Source of the DNA: Cinclus cinclus
Taxonomy: Eukaryota; Chordata; Aves; Passeriformes; Cinclidae
Assembly (NCBI RefSeq): GCF_963662255.1
Contig: NC_085067.1
Location: forward strand, 4,802,428-4,866,427
Reading direction: 5' to 3'
Length of the DNA stretch: 64,000 nucleotides
The notes beneath the pieces were generated by a model. It saw only the letters and a program-made list of their open reading frames with translations, was not told the origin of the DNA and ran no database searches. Position 1 is the stretch's first letter. The number at the start of each line of letters is the position of its first letter. Of this stretch, positions 14,324 through 26,300 are shown in pieces. The translations under genes were made by a program, and so were the position numbers.

Positions 14324-15842
14324 ACAAGCTCCAATTACCACATAGCTGATACACTTGGGATTTGGAAGTTGTTTTTTTTTAAATCACTTGAAATCTAAAA
14401 AAACCTTCATTATCAGCTTCTGAGCTGGATGTAAATAACTTCACCTGGTGCTAAGAAGTTTAACATTTCACAGGGGCACATGAACAACTTAAAGCCATTT
14501 ATAAATGCAGCTTCAGCTTCCTGGCAATCTAAATGCAGTCTCTGGCAACTTGAGCAGCAGCAAAGAACACAAGGCTGGGCTGCAAAGGGAAGAGGAGCAA
14601 GGCTAAAGGAGATGTGTGAGCATCACCAAACCCTGGCATCAGGCGAGAACACACCTCAGGCTGCAGATACCTGTCAGTTCAGGGGGAAGATTAATCTTGC
14701 TGCTAGCCTTAAGAAAGGCCACTTAAGCTGAAAGCAAAACCATGTACCACCTTGAGCCTAAAGAAAAGCATTTGCCCCACAAGATGCTTTGAGAACAAAA
14801 ACGCAGCTATGCTCAGGAAACCTCTGTGCAATGCAAAACCCTCCCAGCTCCACCAAAGCTGTCCCTTGGCTCCCTCAGGTTTTCATCACTCACCAAAGTT
14901 AACAACCCCAAAAACAAGTCATAAAAAAAGCCCCTAAACTCGCTTACAAAAAAAAACCAGAAAGCTCCTTGGAAAAGTCTGCAGAAACCAGCACAGGGCA
15001 GCTCCAGCCCCAAAACCTAATGCAGGAGCAGTGAAGGTGGAGGCTGAAAATTTTCCTTCCCCACAGCTAATGTGAAAGCCTTACAGTCAGCAAGAAGAAG
15101 GGCAGCCTTCTAGCTTGTGGCAAGCACAAAGTGGGATTGAATCATTACTTGAAGAACGTGTTTCAGTGTCTATAAATAAAAACCTGCGAGGCTCCTTGCC
15201 AAAGAAGCCCAAGTCAATATTGCTTTTCTATATGCGCTGTCAAACTTTACTTTTAGACAGTATATTAATTACCCAGTCAATAATCGTGGGTTTCATTAGT
15301 GTATTAAATACCTCAATCAATAATATTTATCCTTTTCAGAGTCGGTCTTCACCAAAAACAAAAGCAGGAGTATTTTTTGATCCTGCAGTTCAAAAAGTCA
15401 GTGCAGCATAGCAGCAAGGTTTTAATGGAAAACATAAAACACTAGAAACAGACAAAAATCGGATTATTACTCTTATTTTTCAGCCTTTTGTACAATAAGC
15501 CATGAGGGAATTCCAAGAGCTAAACTGATGGCAAAAAAAATTAGATTTCTTCCTCTTAATTGCTCAGCGGTGATGTCAGAGTGGACATGACAAATGTTCA
15601 CATCTTTCATTTCTCCATCAGATAAACTAGCAACCAGCTCTGCTCTGCCAACTTTCCTGAGGATAAACTCTCAGTGCAAAGAGCCCATTTCTGGTGCATC
15701 CTCTGCAGTGCAGCTTCCCAAGTGCCTTTTTCCTGACCTGGGCTAATCCCTGGGAATTACATCCCTATGAGAGGTAAAATCCTCACATGGGACCGTAAAG
15801 AAAAATTTCATCAGGCAACACAAAACGAGCTCAGGAGGGTGA

Positions 15843-15906
15843 TTTTTTTTTTTTTTTGGTTGGTTTGGTTGATTTTTAATTTGTTGCTGCTGTTGTTGTT
15901 GTTGTT
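15843..15906. repeat. Poly-T and (GTT)n simple repeats
   Basis: A T run at 15843-15857 is followed by G/T-rich sequence and a short GTT trinucleotide array ending at 15906. A separate A14 run lies at about 15946-15960. Confidence 0.85.
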
Positions 15907-16968
15907 AAAAGTCACCCATTAAAGGGCAAAATGTCTGGGACAAATTAAAAAAAAAAAAAAGCCTTTGCAAATGTCCAGTTTATTTTAAATAACTTACAAG
16001 GATGGGATAAAAGAAAAGCACAACAAACAGTCGAGGAACATTCCCAAAGGCACGCTTTTGGCATGGCACAGAGGCTGAATTTAACAACAAATCAATGCAA
16101 TATAAACAGGAAAAAAAACTAAAAACAAACAACACCCTACCCCCCAAACACAGACACCTAAATATCCAAATAAAATACACAGAAAAATGCGTAACAGGCC
16201 TCATGAAAAATCCATCTGGCGATCCAAACTACTTTTTTTTTTTTTTTAAATATGCATATGATTGAAATGCAAAAATGTAAACATGAAAAACAGACTTAAA
16301 AAACTGCGAGAAGGTCTGTGGGCCTCTTGCATCCTCACAGATAATATATTAAAGAGAATTTCCACTCCCTCTAATAAGATTACTGATATTTACTGCACTA
16401 CTCCAGTATTTATAATGCCTAATATGCTGCAGACCACTCCTTTCCATGAACACAGGCTTTGGAAGTAGGCAGCCCACTCCATTTCACGTTTTTCCTAAGC
16501 CTTTTATATCAAAGTGATGTGAAATTTCCCCTTTTTTCCCCTCTGAACCTCCCCAGCTGCCTGAAGGCTGTGGGATAAACCCTGTGGGGTGGCCACTCTT
16601 CTCCAAAGTGGCCACTTCTTCAAGGGCTAGAAAACAAGGAGGCCAAAGGAAAGATAGAAAAAAAAAAAAAAAAAAACAGAAGGAAAGTCACTATTCCTTC
16701 CTTGAGATGTTATGCTGCACCTTGGGCAGCAAATGTAAATATCACCAAGAATTAGGAATCAAAACACCAGACTCAGCAGCTTCCACTCTCACACCCGTGG
16801 CACCGAAAGGACAATCCCACGGTGCTGGAACACAGAGCCCACACACACACAAACTCATCCCAGGCAGAGCACTCACAGTCACTCCTGATCCATCTAAAAC
16901 CACCATTTATTCCTTACAACGACTCTGACAATGGATTATTCCTCAAAGCTTTACTTCATGGACAGAAA

Positions 16969-17000
16969 CCCCCCCCCCCCCCCCCCCAAAAAAAAAAAAA
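16969..17000. repeat. C19-A13 double homopolymer
   Basis: Nineteen C are followed directly by thirteen A. It is a low-complexity junction whose exact length is likely to be unreliable. Confidence 0.9.
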
Positions 17001-17859
17001 CCAACAAACCACCTGATGCAACTTAAAAACTCGGTCTGGCTCTAACAGAATCTGCCCTCCAGGGACTCGTAAAGGGTCACTAACAACTCATTTCAAATTC
17101 ATGTCCAGTGAAAACACAGTTCAATCCCACCAGAGGGAATTCAGACAAACAGCAAACTACCCGAACATGGCTGGGCAGAGCACGCTCCAGATCTTCCCTG
17201 GCCATGCAGAACTTGATGTTCTTGTGTAATTGCCTTGGCACGTGCCTGTTTCCAAACCAGCAGCCTCCCAATTTCACCTCTGCTGTGTACATTTAATTTA
17301 AAGCAAAACACGAGCAGCCACAGGAATCCTCGCCTCATGGAGATCTAGTTATGAACAATTCCAGAATCTTTTCAATTGAGCAAATACATATTCAGGCCAG
17401 GTAATGGCTGAAGCCATCCAAAATAACCTGGATGGTAGCAGGGGAGATTTATGATGAGGGGAAGGGAGGCACAGGCTAGTTTGCCAATAATCCAAATTAG
17501 CATTGTGAGTCCACTTAATTAGCACAGTCAGAAGAGCCCAGAGCCTTTGTGAAGTTTTCCATGGCTTGTGCCAGGGGCTGCAGGGATCTACCAGGGTTTG
17601 GATGGCTATGGTCAGTTGGCAGTGAGGTGGGGGGAGAATGGACACTCCTCCACAACTGCCTTGCCCTCACTCCTCACTTTCCTGGGATTAACAAACAATT
17701 GATTAACCAGTTACCTTCAACAGTTCTAGCCCATGATCTGGGGAAGGAAGGCAAGACAGATAGAGACATTTATCTTTTATATAAGTAGGAAATCATATGC
17801 CCCTCTCAGGATTCATTCTGCTATATTAGCTCTTCTAGGCCCCTCCTAAAAAAGATCCT

Positions 17860-18060
17860 CATTCTCCTACTCAGCAGTGTAGTCCTCCTCTGTACTCGCC
17901 CCAGCTGAGTTTCTTTTTTGCCTCTCCACATTGCAGGCCAGAGCTGTACATAGCATTCGAGATGAGATCTCACAGCAGAGGCTTATATAATGCTGTGGCA
18001 CTTGCATAGCTACACTAGAAATACCTTGCCTCACATAGCTTGATGTTTTTATCATATACT
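17860..18060 (-). mobile_element. Old CR1 LINE fragment (tentative)
   Basis: The plus strand reads like the reverse complement of the internal 3' part of CR1: a segment rich in CTCCTCTGTACTC, then GGCCAGAGCTGTACATAGCATTCGAGATGAGATCTCAC. This corresponds to the CR1 region that encodes the end of the reverse transcriptase and its flank. It is strongly diverged, so the element limits are rough and the call rests on recognising the word order rather than on an alignment. Confidence 0.45.
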
Positions 18061-18887
18061 AGCTGATTAAAGCATGATTAAAACCCTCCAACTCTTCAGT
18101 CACTAATGAGCATCCACTTTAGAGCAGAAGGTTGTTTTTTATTAGTCCTCAAATAAATGGCTTTTCACACAAACTGCTTTAAGTTGATTTTCTGTTCTAG
18201 TTCTCAAGGTCATTCAGCTGATCCTCTAAGATATCTTAATGCTTTTGAGTATTGATACCCTCCATCTCTAGTGCTCTTGGTGATGGCACAGTAAACCCAG
18301 CAATATGGATGTGCAGCAATTCCCCCTGGGAGAAAGAGCTGCCCCAGCCAAGGCAGGTGTGCAACACTCAGAGTAGCAAACACCTGCCAAAAACAACACC
18401 CATAAAAACTTCCTGGTGTACATGGATGGGCCCAGGAATTGGAAATGAGCCTCAAGGAACATTGTGCATTACCACTTGTTCCCAGTTTCCTAAAATTGGG
18501 TAGGAGGGATAGGAAGGGAGCAGTACTAAAAAGACTGGTTAGCAGAGTGGAAAGATGGATTATCACCACTAACCTACCATTTGTCAATCCACAACTGTGC
18601 TGAAGACTGTAATTTTCTAGTCAATGCTCTATAAGCAAGGTCAGAGGGAACAAATACTTCAATAAAAAAATGCAAGACATCAGCAGAAGAACCCAGTCGT
18701 GATCCTCAGAATCCAAAAAGGAAGAGGTTGTGTTTGCAATTAATGGGCCCAGAATAATGTGCTTCATGTCCATCAATGAAAATGACATTTACAGTACTTA
18801 AACACCCAGACCTGAGATGACAAACAGGAAATCACAGGGAATAAAGGGCACCAACTGAATACATGAAGAAACTGTGCTCCACAGAGC

Positions 18888-18904
18888 AAAATAAATAAAT
18901 AAAT
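18888..18904. repeat. (AAAT)n microsatellite
   Basis: About four copies of AAAT/ATAA in tandem, with no associated element. Confidence 0.8.
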
Positions 18905-19391
18905 CTCACTTCTGCTACCAGAGACCCACTGCAGCATTGCCTGGATGCTTGGAGCTGTGCAGCAAATGCCAAGCTGTGAGCTGCAGCCAGGGAACACATA
19001 ATTAATGTGATTAGGAGCACACAGAGCTAGCATGCTCTGCTGACTGAAAAGCCCAGTAGCATAATTACTGTTTTCTGTACTAGCTCTATGTCTGAACAAA
19101 TCTCAAAGCCTGGTTAGTTTTAGACTGCTGTGTAAACGTCAATAAAAATCCCAGAAGTGCCAGCTCATCAGCATTCTCAGGCACAGAAATGGTGAAAATA
19201 TCACTGCATTTCCATGCTGTTAACATCAGGAAAAGAAGTCTCCATTCTTCAGTCTAACCTTAGAGTTTGTAATAAGGTAACATCTCCCCCAAGTGAATGC
19301 TTATTATGAAAGCTAATTAATTGCTTTCCAGTATTGAGAAGTCTTTGGTGTTCAAAGAAAGCAAAATTCACTACACAGGAATTAAACAGTG

Positions 19392-19397
19392 TTTATT
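19392..19397 (-). other. Likely RPA1 polyadenylation signal
   Basis: TTTATT on the plus strand reads AATAAA on the RPA1 strand. It lies about 880 nt past the RPA1 stop codon, giving a 3' UTR of roughly 0.9 kb ending near 19375. Weaker or alternative sites further down are not excluded. Confidence 0.6.
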
Positions 19398-20277
19398 GAA
19401 ACAGAGCTCCCCCCATTTAAAGACACCTCTTTCTGATTAACATTGTTACAAATAAAACCAAAGAAAGTCAACATACAAACATACAAAACATGTATAGGCA
19501 GCAACTGTGAACCAAAAAAAAATCAGTCAGAAATCCATAGTATTAATTGAAGAGAAAACTAAAGCAATGCTTTGTAGTTGCCTGGATTTCCCTGGGGGAT
19601 GGAGAGTCAATGCTTATCTGCCTTCCTCAGAAGAGACAATTTTGATTAATATCAGACCCATCTGACTCAGTCTATTAAACCCTGAAGGAAGGATATTCTT
19701 CAGATATAAGAGATATGTCTTTGATTAATAATTCTACCATATTGCCATTCCAAGCATTAACAACTGCATGGCACCTGTGGAAAGTGAAAGCCTTTGAATT
19801 CTATGGAAGGGAACTAACTTGTACTAATAGACCTGTTCTCTTTTGTCCAGATCTGAAAGCTCTATGACACTGTTCCTCCTAACCCTCTGCTGAACAAGTC
19901 AAAGTGTCAAGGTTGTCACTAGTTCCTTGCAAAGAAGACAAAATGGTTCTGTAATTCAGTTTTACATACAGGAAGAGAGCAAAGTTACTTCAGACATTCT
20001 GAGTGGTTTGTCTAAAGACCTTGGCAATCTGTCTAGAGATTCCCCTTCAGCTCTGACAGAGTTTAACAGACCACAACAGGCTACAAAGTCGTGGCCATCA
20101 GAGAGCACTCTTACCTCCCAGGGCACATCTCCAGAGAAATGCAGCAAATCACTCAGCCCACTACTCTGGGCTGCTATGCAGCAATGGTCACACACAGGGT
20201 GGGGAAGAAGTCAATGTAACACTATCTGTTGAGCTTTTCCTGGAAGTTCTAGGCTCAAGCAGGCAGCACTGGCCTCC

Positions 20278-20385
20278 TCACCCCAACTGAGCATTTCTCC
20301 TGATGTTGGCAATCAACCTCTTGCTGTATTCTCTGTAGTTCACGGGTTTGACGTCGACTGCTGTGGCCTTAATACGAGATTCATC
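20278..20385 (-). CDS. RPA1: RPA1 exon 17 (terminal coding exon)
   Basis: Residues 588-622 and the TGA stop. The DESRIKAT and VDVKPV motifs match human; the extreme C-terminus (RRNAQLG) differs and is one residue longer. Confidence 0.97.
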   Translation of the reverse strand, partial: DESRIKATAVDVKPVNYREYSKRLIANIRRNAQLG

Positions 20386-23300
20386 CTGCAAAAGAGAAAT
20401 TTTTGTGTGTAAAAGAACATGAAGCACTCCAGGCATTTGGTTTCAACCTCCTTCTGCCCCAGTAACTTACTGCTCATGGTATCTGGGTTAGCTGGGAGTG
20501 CCAACACGACTCCCAGAGCTGATCTGTTGTTTTCATGTGAAATCAGCCACTCTTGATGAGCCTGAGAGGGAGCAGCAAGGATCCCTCCTTCAGTGCTCAA
20601 GATTGACAGTATTTGTGTGATCTTTGGAATCTTCTGTTCTCTGTGAGCAAGGGAAACCTCTCCCCACAAACATAAGAGGAGGAAGTCACCTCCTATGGAG
20701 ACAAGTTGAACTACAAAAGCCACAAGTTACATTATTTGCCTTCTGGGCAACACTTACATTGTAAGTCTCCAGTTTCACCCGGATCCTGAACTCGTAGGTG
20801 TTGAAGTTTGCATTTTGGAACACTTCTTCAAAAGCCTGCTCGTTCTGAGGGAAGGACAAAGACAGGGATCAGCTGCAGACACTCCAGGTTCCCAGTAGTG
20901 CCATGAACTTTGAGAACAGCTCAGCTTTTGGGGAGGCTGGCAAAACACTGGAACTACCCGGCCCACACAGGCAGAGCTGAGTATTCCATCATCACATTTT
21001 AGAATTTTAAATGCCAAACCCATAACTCAGAAGTTTTTAAAATAAAAAAGCGACAACTTTTTAGCTGCATAAACAAAGGAACATGCAATTGCACTGCACC
21101 TGCAACCAGGTATAAGGAATAAAAATACTACAAATCTTCAGGAGCTGCCAAACTGGCTAATTCTGATGTGCTGTGATCACAAACACTGACAGAGTTAACT
21201 ATTTCCTTATTAATTGCCTTATTAGGCATTCTGGTTTTCTGCTTATCCATCAAAGCTGCATGTATCTTTTCCATCCTGACACAGACCTATTTAAGAGAAT
21301 GTTCTATTAAAAAAAAGCAGATCCATGTTTTGAACGTGTTTTAATAACCATGAGAAGACTGTGTCATATTTATAACATAAGCTGCTTCTAATTACCATAT
21401 GAACACTAAACATCATCATCATCATTTATAACAGACAATTTGTCAAAACAGTAGAAAAGGAGCAGGCGAGTCGTGGAGACTGTAAAAAAAAAAAAGTTTA
21501 TTTTTGTAAAAATATGAGTCGTAAAAACCTTTGCTGACATTAAAAAAATCCTGCATCTCCCTGATGATACTGACAAGTAATTATTAATGCATTTATCTAC
21601 CAGATGCACTTGACTTGATCAGTCACTCCAGCAGCAGACAGAGCATCTGATCTGGAATTGAATCCACCCCAGTTCCACTCACATTCCAAATGTTACATCT
21701 GCTGTTTTTTACTGTGTGCAGCACTATTTTACACTACACAGTGATTCTCCTAGGGTTTAGAAAAGCACAACAAATGGAGGTGAACAGGAGCAGCTAGGTT
21801 CACAGATTACAGAATTTAGGCATATCCCTCCTGAATATTAAAACCCCTTCCTTTGGCCATCTTATGGATTAGAGGATAAGAAAACACACTTAATAAAGCA
21901 TTTAGCTCCTCTCTGCAGCTTTGTCACAAACTGTGCTAACCATTAGTGAGTTGAAAATGCCCTCAGCATAGCAGTCACTGCTACCCCACATTACCTCCTT
22001 TGGTATCTAACAAGCACAGGCAAAAGGCAGATGAAAAACCTTGCACATGTATCTCTGCTTAGCGTGGTCACAGGCTGTACATGAACTCCATCCATACTGT
22101 GAGCAGTGAAAAGACTCCCACCAGCTTCACAAGACACTGCATCAGCTCTATCAGAGAAAAACCACTAAGAAAAGCTTACTGCAAATGCATCGAGTACCAT
22201 TTTTAAAGGCTCATAAAAGTGTCAAATCAAAACCAATTTCTCCTGGAACACAAAGCATTCCTGCTCAAGGGCTCACTCCATATTATGTTCCATTTTCTAT
22301 CCTCAGCCATTTCCATTAGGCAGCTCTTCAAAAGACATTACATGTTTGTACTGGTACATAGGATCTGCTGTCTCTCCTTCCCCACCCAGCTCTCTTCAGC
22401 ATTAAAAGAGACTAAGAAATTTTGTTTAAACTCTAGCAGAGATTAAGCATGGCTGAAGTAAGAAAATATTGACAAGTTAAGAATGTCTGAAAATGGAAAT
22501 GCAAAAGTACAAGCACATCTAATTAGAATCCCCCCAGCTAGACATCTTCCCTCAGAACAGAGGTGTCCAGCCTTTGTAGTACCACAAAAACTCAGCATCC
22601 CAGAACCACAACCTTTGTACCCTTCACCTCTGGCAGCCAGAGTGCAGAAAACTTCCAAAAAGCATTCCACATTACAGGAAAAATAGCCCTGCTTTGCAGA
22701 AACTTTGTAGAAAGGTCTACAACAGTGTCTCAAGACAACAGCCTCAACAATCCCACCTGCTTCATTTCCCTCCCACAGCCAAGCAATGGGTTAACCAACA
22801 ACTGGGATATCTGTGGAGTCCTGGAATCAACCAGCCTTAGTCTAGGAGCACAGCAAGGCTCATATGCAATTCAAGAACTTCTCATGCATTCCACATCATC
22901 ATTTAGAAACAAAACAAAGCCACACAGTTTTTATACAGTACACAAGTTAAAAAAAAAAATCAGGAAAATATTATTTTGGTTCGAAGAAAGGCAAATGCAG
23001 CAGAAAAGCACAGAGTGACAAAGGGAAGATAATACTGCCTGTTAGTATCTAATGACTTACAACCTTAAAAATTGTTCCAATCTGTCACAGAATGATCACT
23101 TCACCATCTCTGCCAATTACCTGTTTCACAAATTGTGGTTTTCATGAGACACACAAAGTTCTGATGATATTTGGTGGGGGGGAAAAAAGAGCCTTCAAAA
23201 GTGGGCTCACACACATTAGTTCAAAAAGCTTCCTGCCTACTTAACAAAGATACATACAAAGTGTTCTAGAACTTTTTGATTTTGTAAACAAATTTTTGGA

Positions 23301-26300
23301 ACACATTAGGGATAATGTTGTCAGCATTTGTTGCTAAACTAGGGTTTTTGGTTTGCTTTTTTTTTTTTTCTCAGATTCTTCCAATCTAGGTACAATGATA
23401 AAACAGGCTGTCTTTTCAACTGCAGCCAACACTGTCAGTCCCCCAAAGGCTATGGCACAACCCTGGAGTGATCAGCTGCCTCTCCAGGTCCAGGTGATGA
23501 GGATAGGCTGATCTCCAGCTTTCAGCAGCCAAAAGAGCTCAGGGGTAGACAGACTGATTGTGGGAGCAAACTATGGGGGAAAGCAGGCAAATCTCTGTTC
23601 TTCAGGCAGATGGCCTGTGGAAAATAATCCCGAGGAGAGTAAACAAGTCCCTGCCAAGAGCTTCAGGCTAAGGAGAAGCAGTGATTTGTGAACTTGTAAA
23701 AGATACCAAAGGCCAACATCTGGAGGACAACCTTGGGCTGAGCTGAGCTGGCCTATCACCCAGAGAAAGGGCAAATCAAATCCTTGACAAATGAAACAGA
23801 ACATGTCTTTCTTTTATATGGCATTATTTCATGTATTTTCAATGCTGTTAATTCCCACAGCAAGTACATGAACATGCCCCCGTGCCTTTGCCATATCTGC
23901 TGTACATTCACATACAAATATCAGACCATGCTCTCTGGTGGATCTGCACTGATGTTCCACACAAACCTTACATCTCTGCCAGAACTGCCTTCAAAACATT
24001 ACAAGAATATTTCCTTACCAGAAAGATCAAAGAAACCCCCAAGAAACCTGAGGGATGCCCAATACAAGATGAGTGAAACATAGATCAACTTCAAGGCAAA
24101 CAGTAAAAGTACAATAAGCTAATTGACTGACCTTTTCCTTCAGTTCTCCCAGTAAAGCTGCATTTTGCCCAAGAATTAATTCTGCTGTGTCTTGAAAACA
24201 AGTCACCCACTGATATTCCAGACAGTCTGCAATGGTCACCTAGAACACAACAACAAAGCCCAAAAGGCTATTTCATCCGCTTGCCTTTTCCTCTAGAAAG
24301 ACAGAAGACAACACAAAAGAAAAAAATAGAGCTACAGAGAGTTTAAAATTTCCAGTAACTCTCAGAGCCTGACCTGTATGTCCTTTCAAACACTGAGGGT
24401 GGAAAGCAGTGACTTCCTACCTTTTTTAAGCCTCACAATGTCCATAACTTATCAGAAGTTAATATTGGCAGTAGATTGAACCACAGGAAAAGGCAACAAG
24501 ATCATAGCAGGACAACACTGATGGATGCTCAGCTGTGTCCTGCTGCCACTGATGAGCTGTGAGCAGGAACAGGTATCCCAGAACAACCACCACCAAGGGG
24601 GACAGCAGCAACTCTGCAAACTGAATTTACTTAGCACATCCCTGAGGTACTTGAGCATAAATTCATGTTATGAGGAAACTATCAAAGGACCAGACAGTTA
24701 AAAGATCAATTTCCAGCCTCACATGCATTTCCTGGCTGCTTTGACAATTAGGAATGAGGAAATGGGAGACAGTGCTCTGAAGGCCTTGAGTGCATCCTCA
24801 GCATCTCCTTTATATTCTACAAGAATGACCCTGCTATGTAAAGCAGTTCATGTGCTCCTAGAAGTTACCTGATAAAAATTATTCAGCAGCACTTCGTGTT
24901 TTAGAGAGGCTGCAGGGATGGTTCCCTTCTCTCTGCATGCCCACCTGGCACAGCACTTCTAAGGAGCAGATACAACTCTTAATTTATAATGTAAAACAGA
25001 AGAAGGTTCAATGCTTATGGTGTAAGTGGGCATCACAGTAATAATCCCCAGACAACTTTCTGAAGCAGGCTCCATTAAAGCACAAGGCAGAACAATACCT
25101 ACCAAAAAAAACTGTACTAAATATAGGTAGCAGCTGTAAAAGTGCAATTACTGCTCTCCAGAAATGCCATTTTACTTCAGTTTATCTTCACTACTGAAGA
25201 GGCGGGGGCCATCTGTACTCTGCACTGCATAGTACACTTGGAAACCAGAAATCAACTGAGCTAGCAGCAACTTTTTGGCAAGGAGAAAAGCTTTTAATTG
25301 GAGCACTAGGAAAACAAACTGCTAATCAGCTCAATGAAACATCCCTCACTCAGGTACAGCACACGAACCAGCTAAATAGCCTCTAACTCACAGACAGACA
25401 AACAGCACCGACTCAACAGTTCCCTCAAAAAGATTCTGTGTTTGGGTTGTGCTGGGAACGTGGCAGGAAACGCCCTGAAATCGGATCCGGGTACTCACCA
25501 GGAGCATCAGGCGGTACTTGAAGTTGGGGAATTCTCGGTCACACTTCTCACAGCGGTAAAGTCCATTTTGCTGGTCTATCACTTTCTTGTTGCAATCCTG
25601 GGAGGGACATGCCTGGTACATGCAGTTCTCTTTGCGCAGATGTACAATTGTGCCCACACAGCTAAAATAATCTGCCTGGGAGAGTGAGTGTGCAACATTA
25701 GCCTCAAAATACTCAATGTTTTCCCCATTCTGAATTAACTACAAAAGCAAGGCACCTATGCTTGGATATTTAGGATTAGAAAGCTTAACAGCTATGGATT
25801 ACTGGGAAGCTGCAAATCAACCCCTCAGTTGCAATAATTTTTAGGCTTCCATTATGTTAATAAAGCCCCTACAGCAAGATTATTTTGTGTTTCCATTGCA
25901 GGAAACTCCAATTGCTAGGTCTTCTTTAGATAAAGCATATTTGATTCTCCATTGTGTCTTTTCAAATCTGCACTTTTTCACAGGATTAAGATTCTGCACT
26001 TTCCTACGCTTCTTTCAGGAACCAATACAAAAAACAGAAAGCCTATTGTGTAGTGTTACAGATAAGCATTTGATTAAACTATAGCCTACAGAACAAAATA
26101 CCCACTCACCACACTAAAATAATCATCATAATGGTTTAAGACCACGGTCAAGTCTTTTAGCAGAAAAATAGAGGTTGCTTAAGAAGCATGGGCAAAAAAT
26201 TGTCACAGAAAATAGCTGAATTACAGGTAAAGTGAAAGTGTTCAGGGCCAGGTTGGATGGGAGACCCTGAGCAACCTTACCTAAGGGGGTGGCATCCCTG

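Larger units (their letters stand above)
1..19374. other. Intergenic region downstream of RPA1, no gene recognised
   Basis: No open frame here resembles a known protein and no chain of exons with matching splice phases was found. In other vertebrates RTN4RL1 lies on this side of RPA1, convergent with it. Its long leucine-rich-repeat coding exon is not in this stretch, so it must lie beyond base 1 or be absent. The visible content is homopolymer and A-rich tracts, a CpG-richer patch near 2040-2340, a perfect 9-bp hairpin at 14303-14323, an old CR1 piece near 17860-18060 and several TAATTA-rich AT segments. I saw no convincing tRNA, rRNA or other structured RNA. Confidence 0.6.

Noticed and set aside
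1..19374. Search for RTN4RL1, microRNA (miR-22, miR-132/212) or tRNA genes known near this locus
   Set aside because: No leucine-rich-repeat exon, no long hairpin of precursor size and no tRNA-like structure was recognised. Those genes lie further out in other vertebrates.
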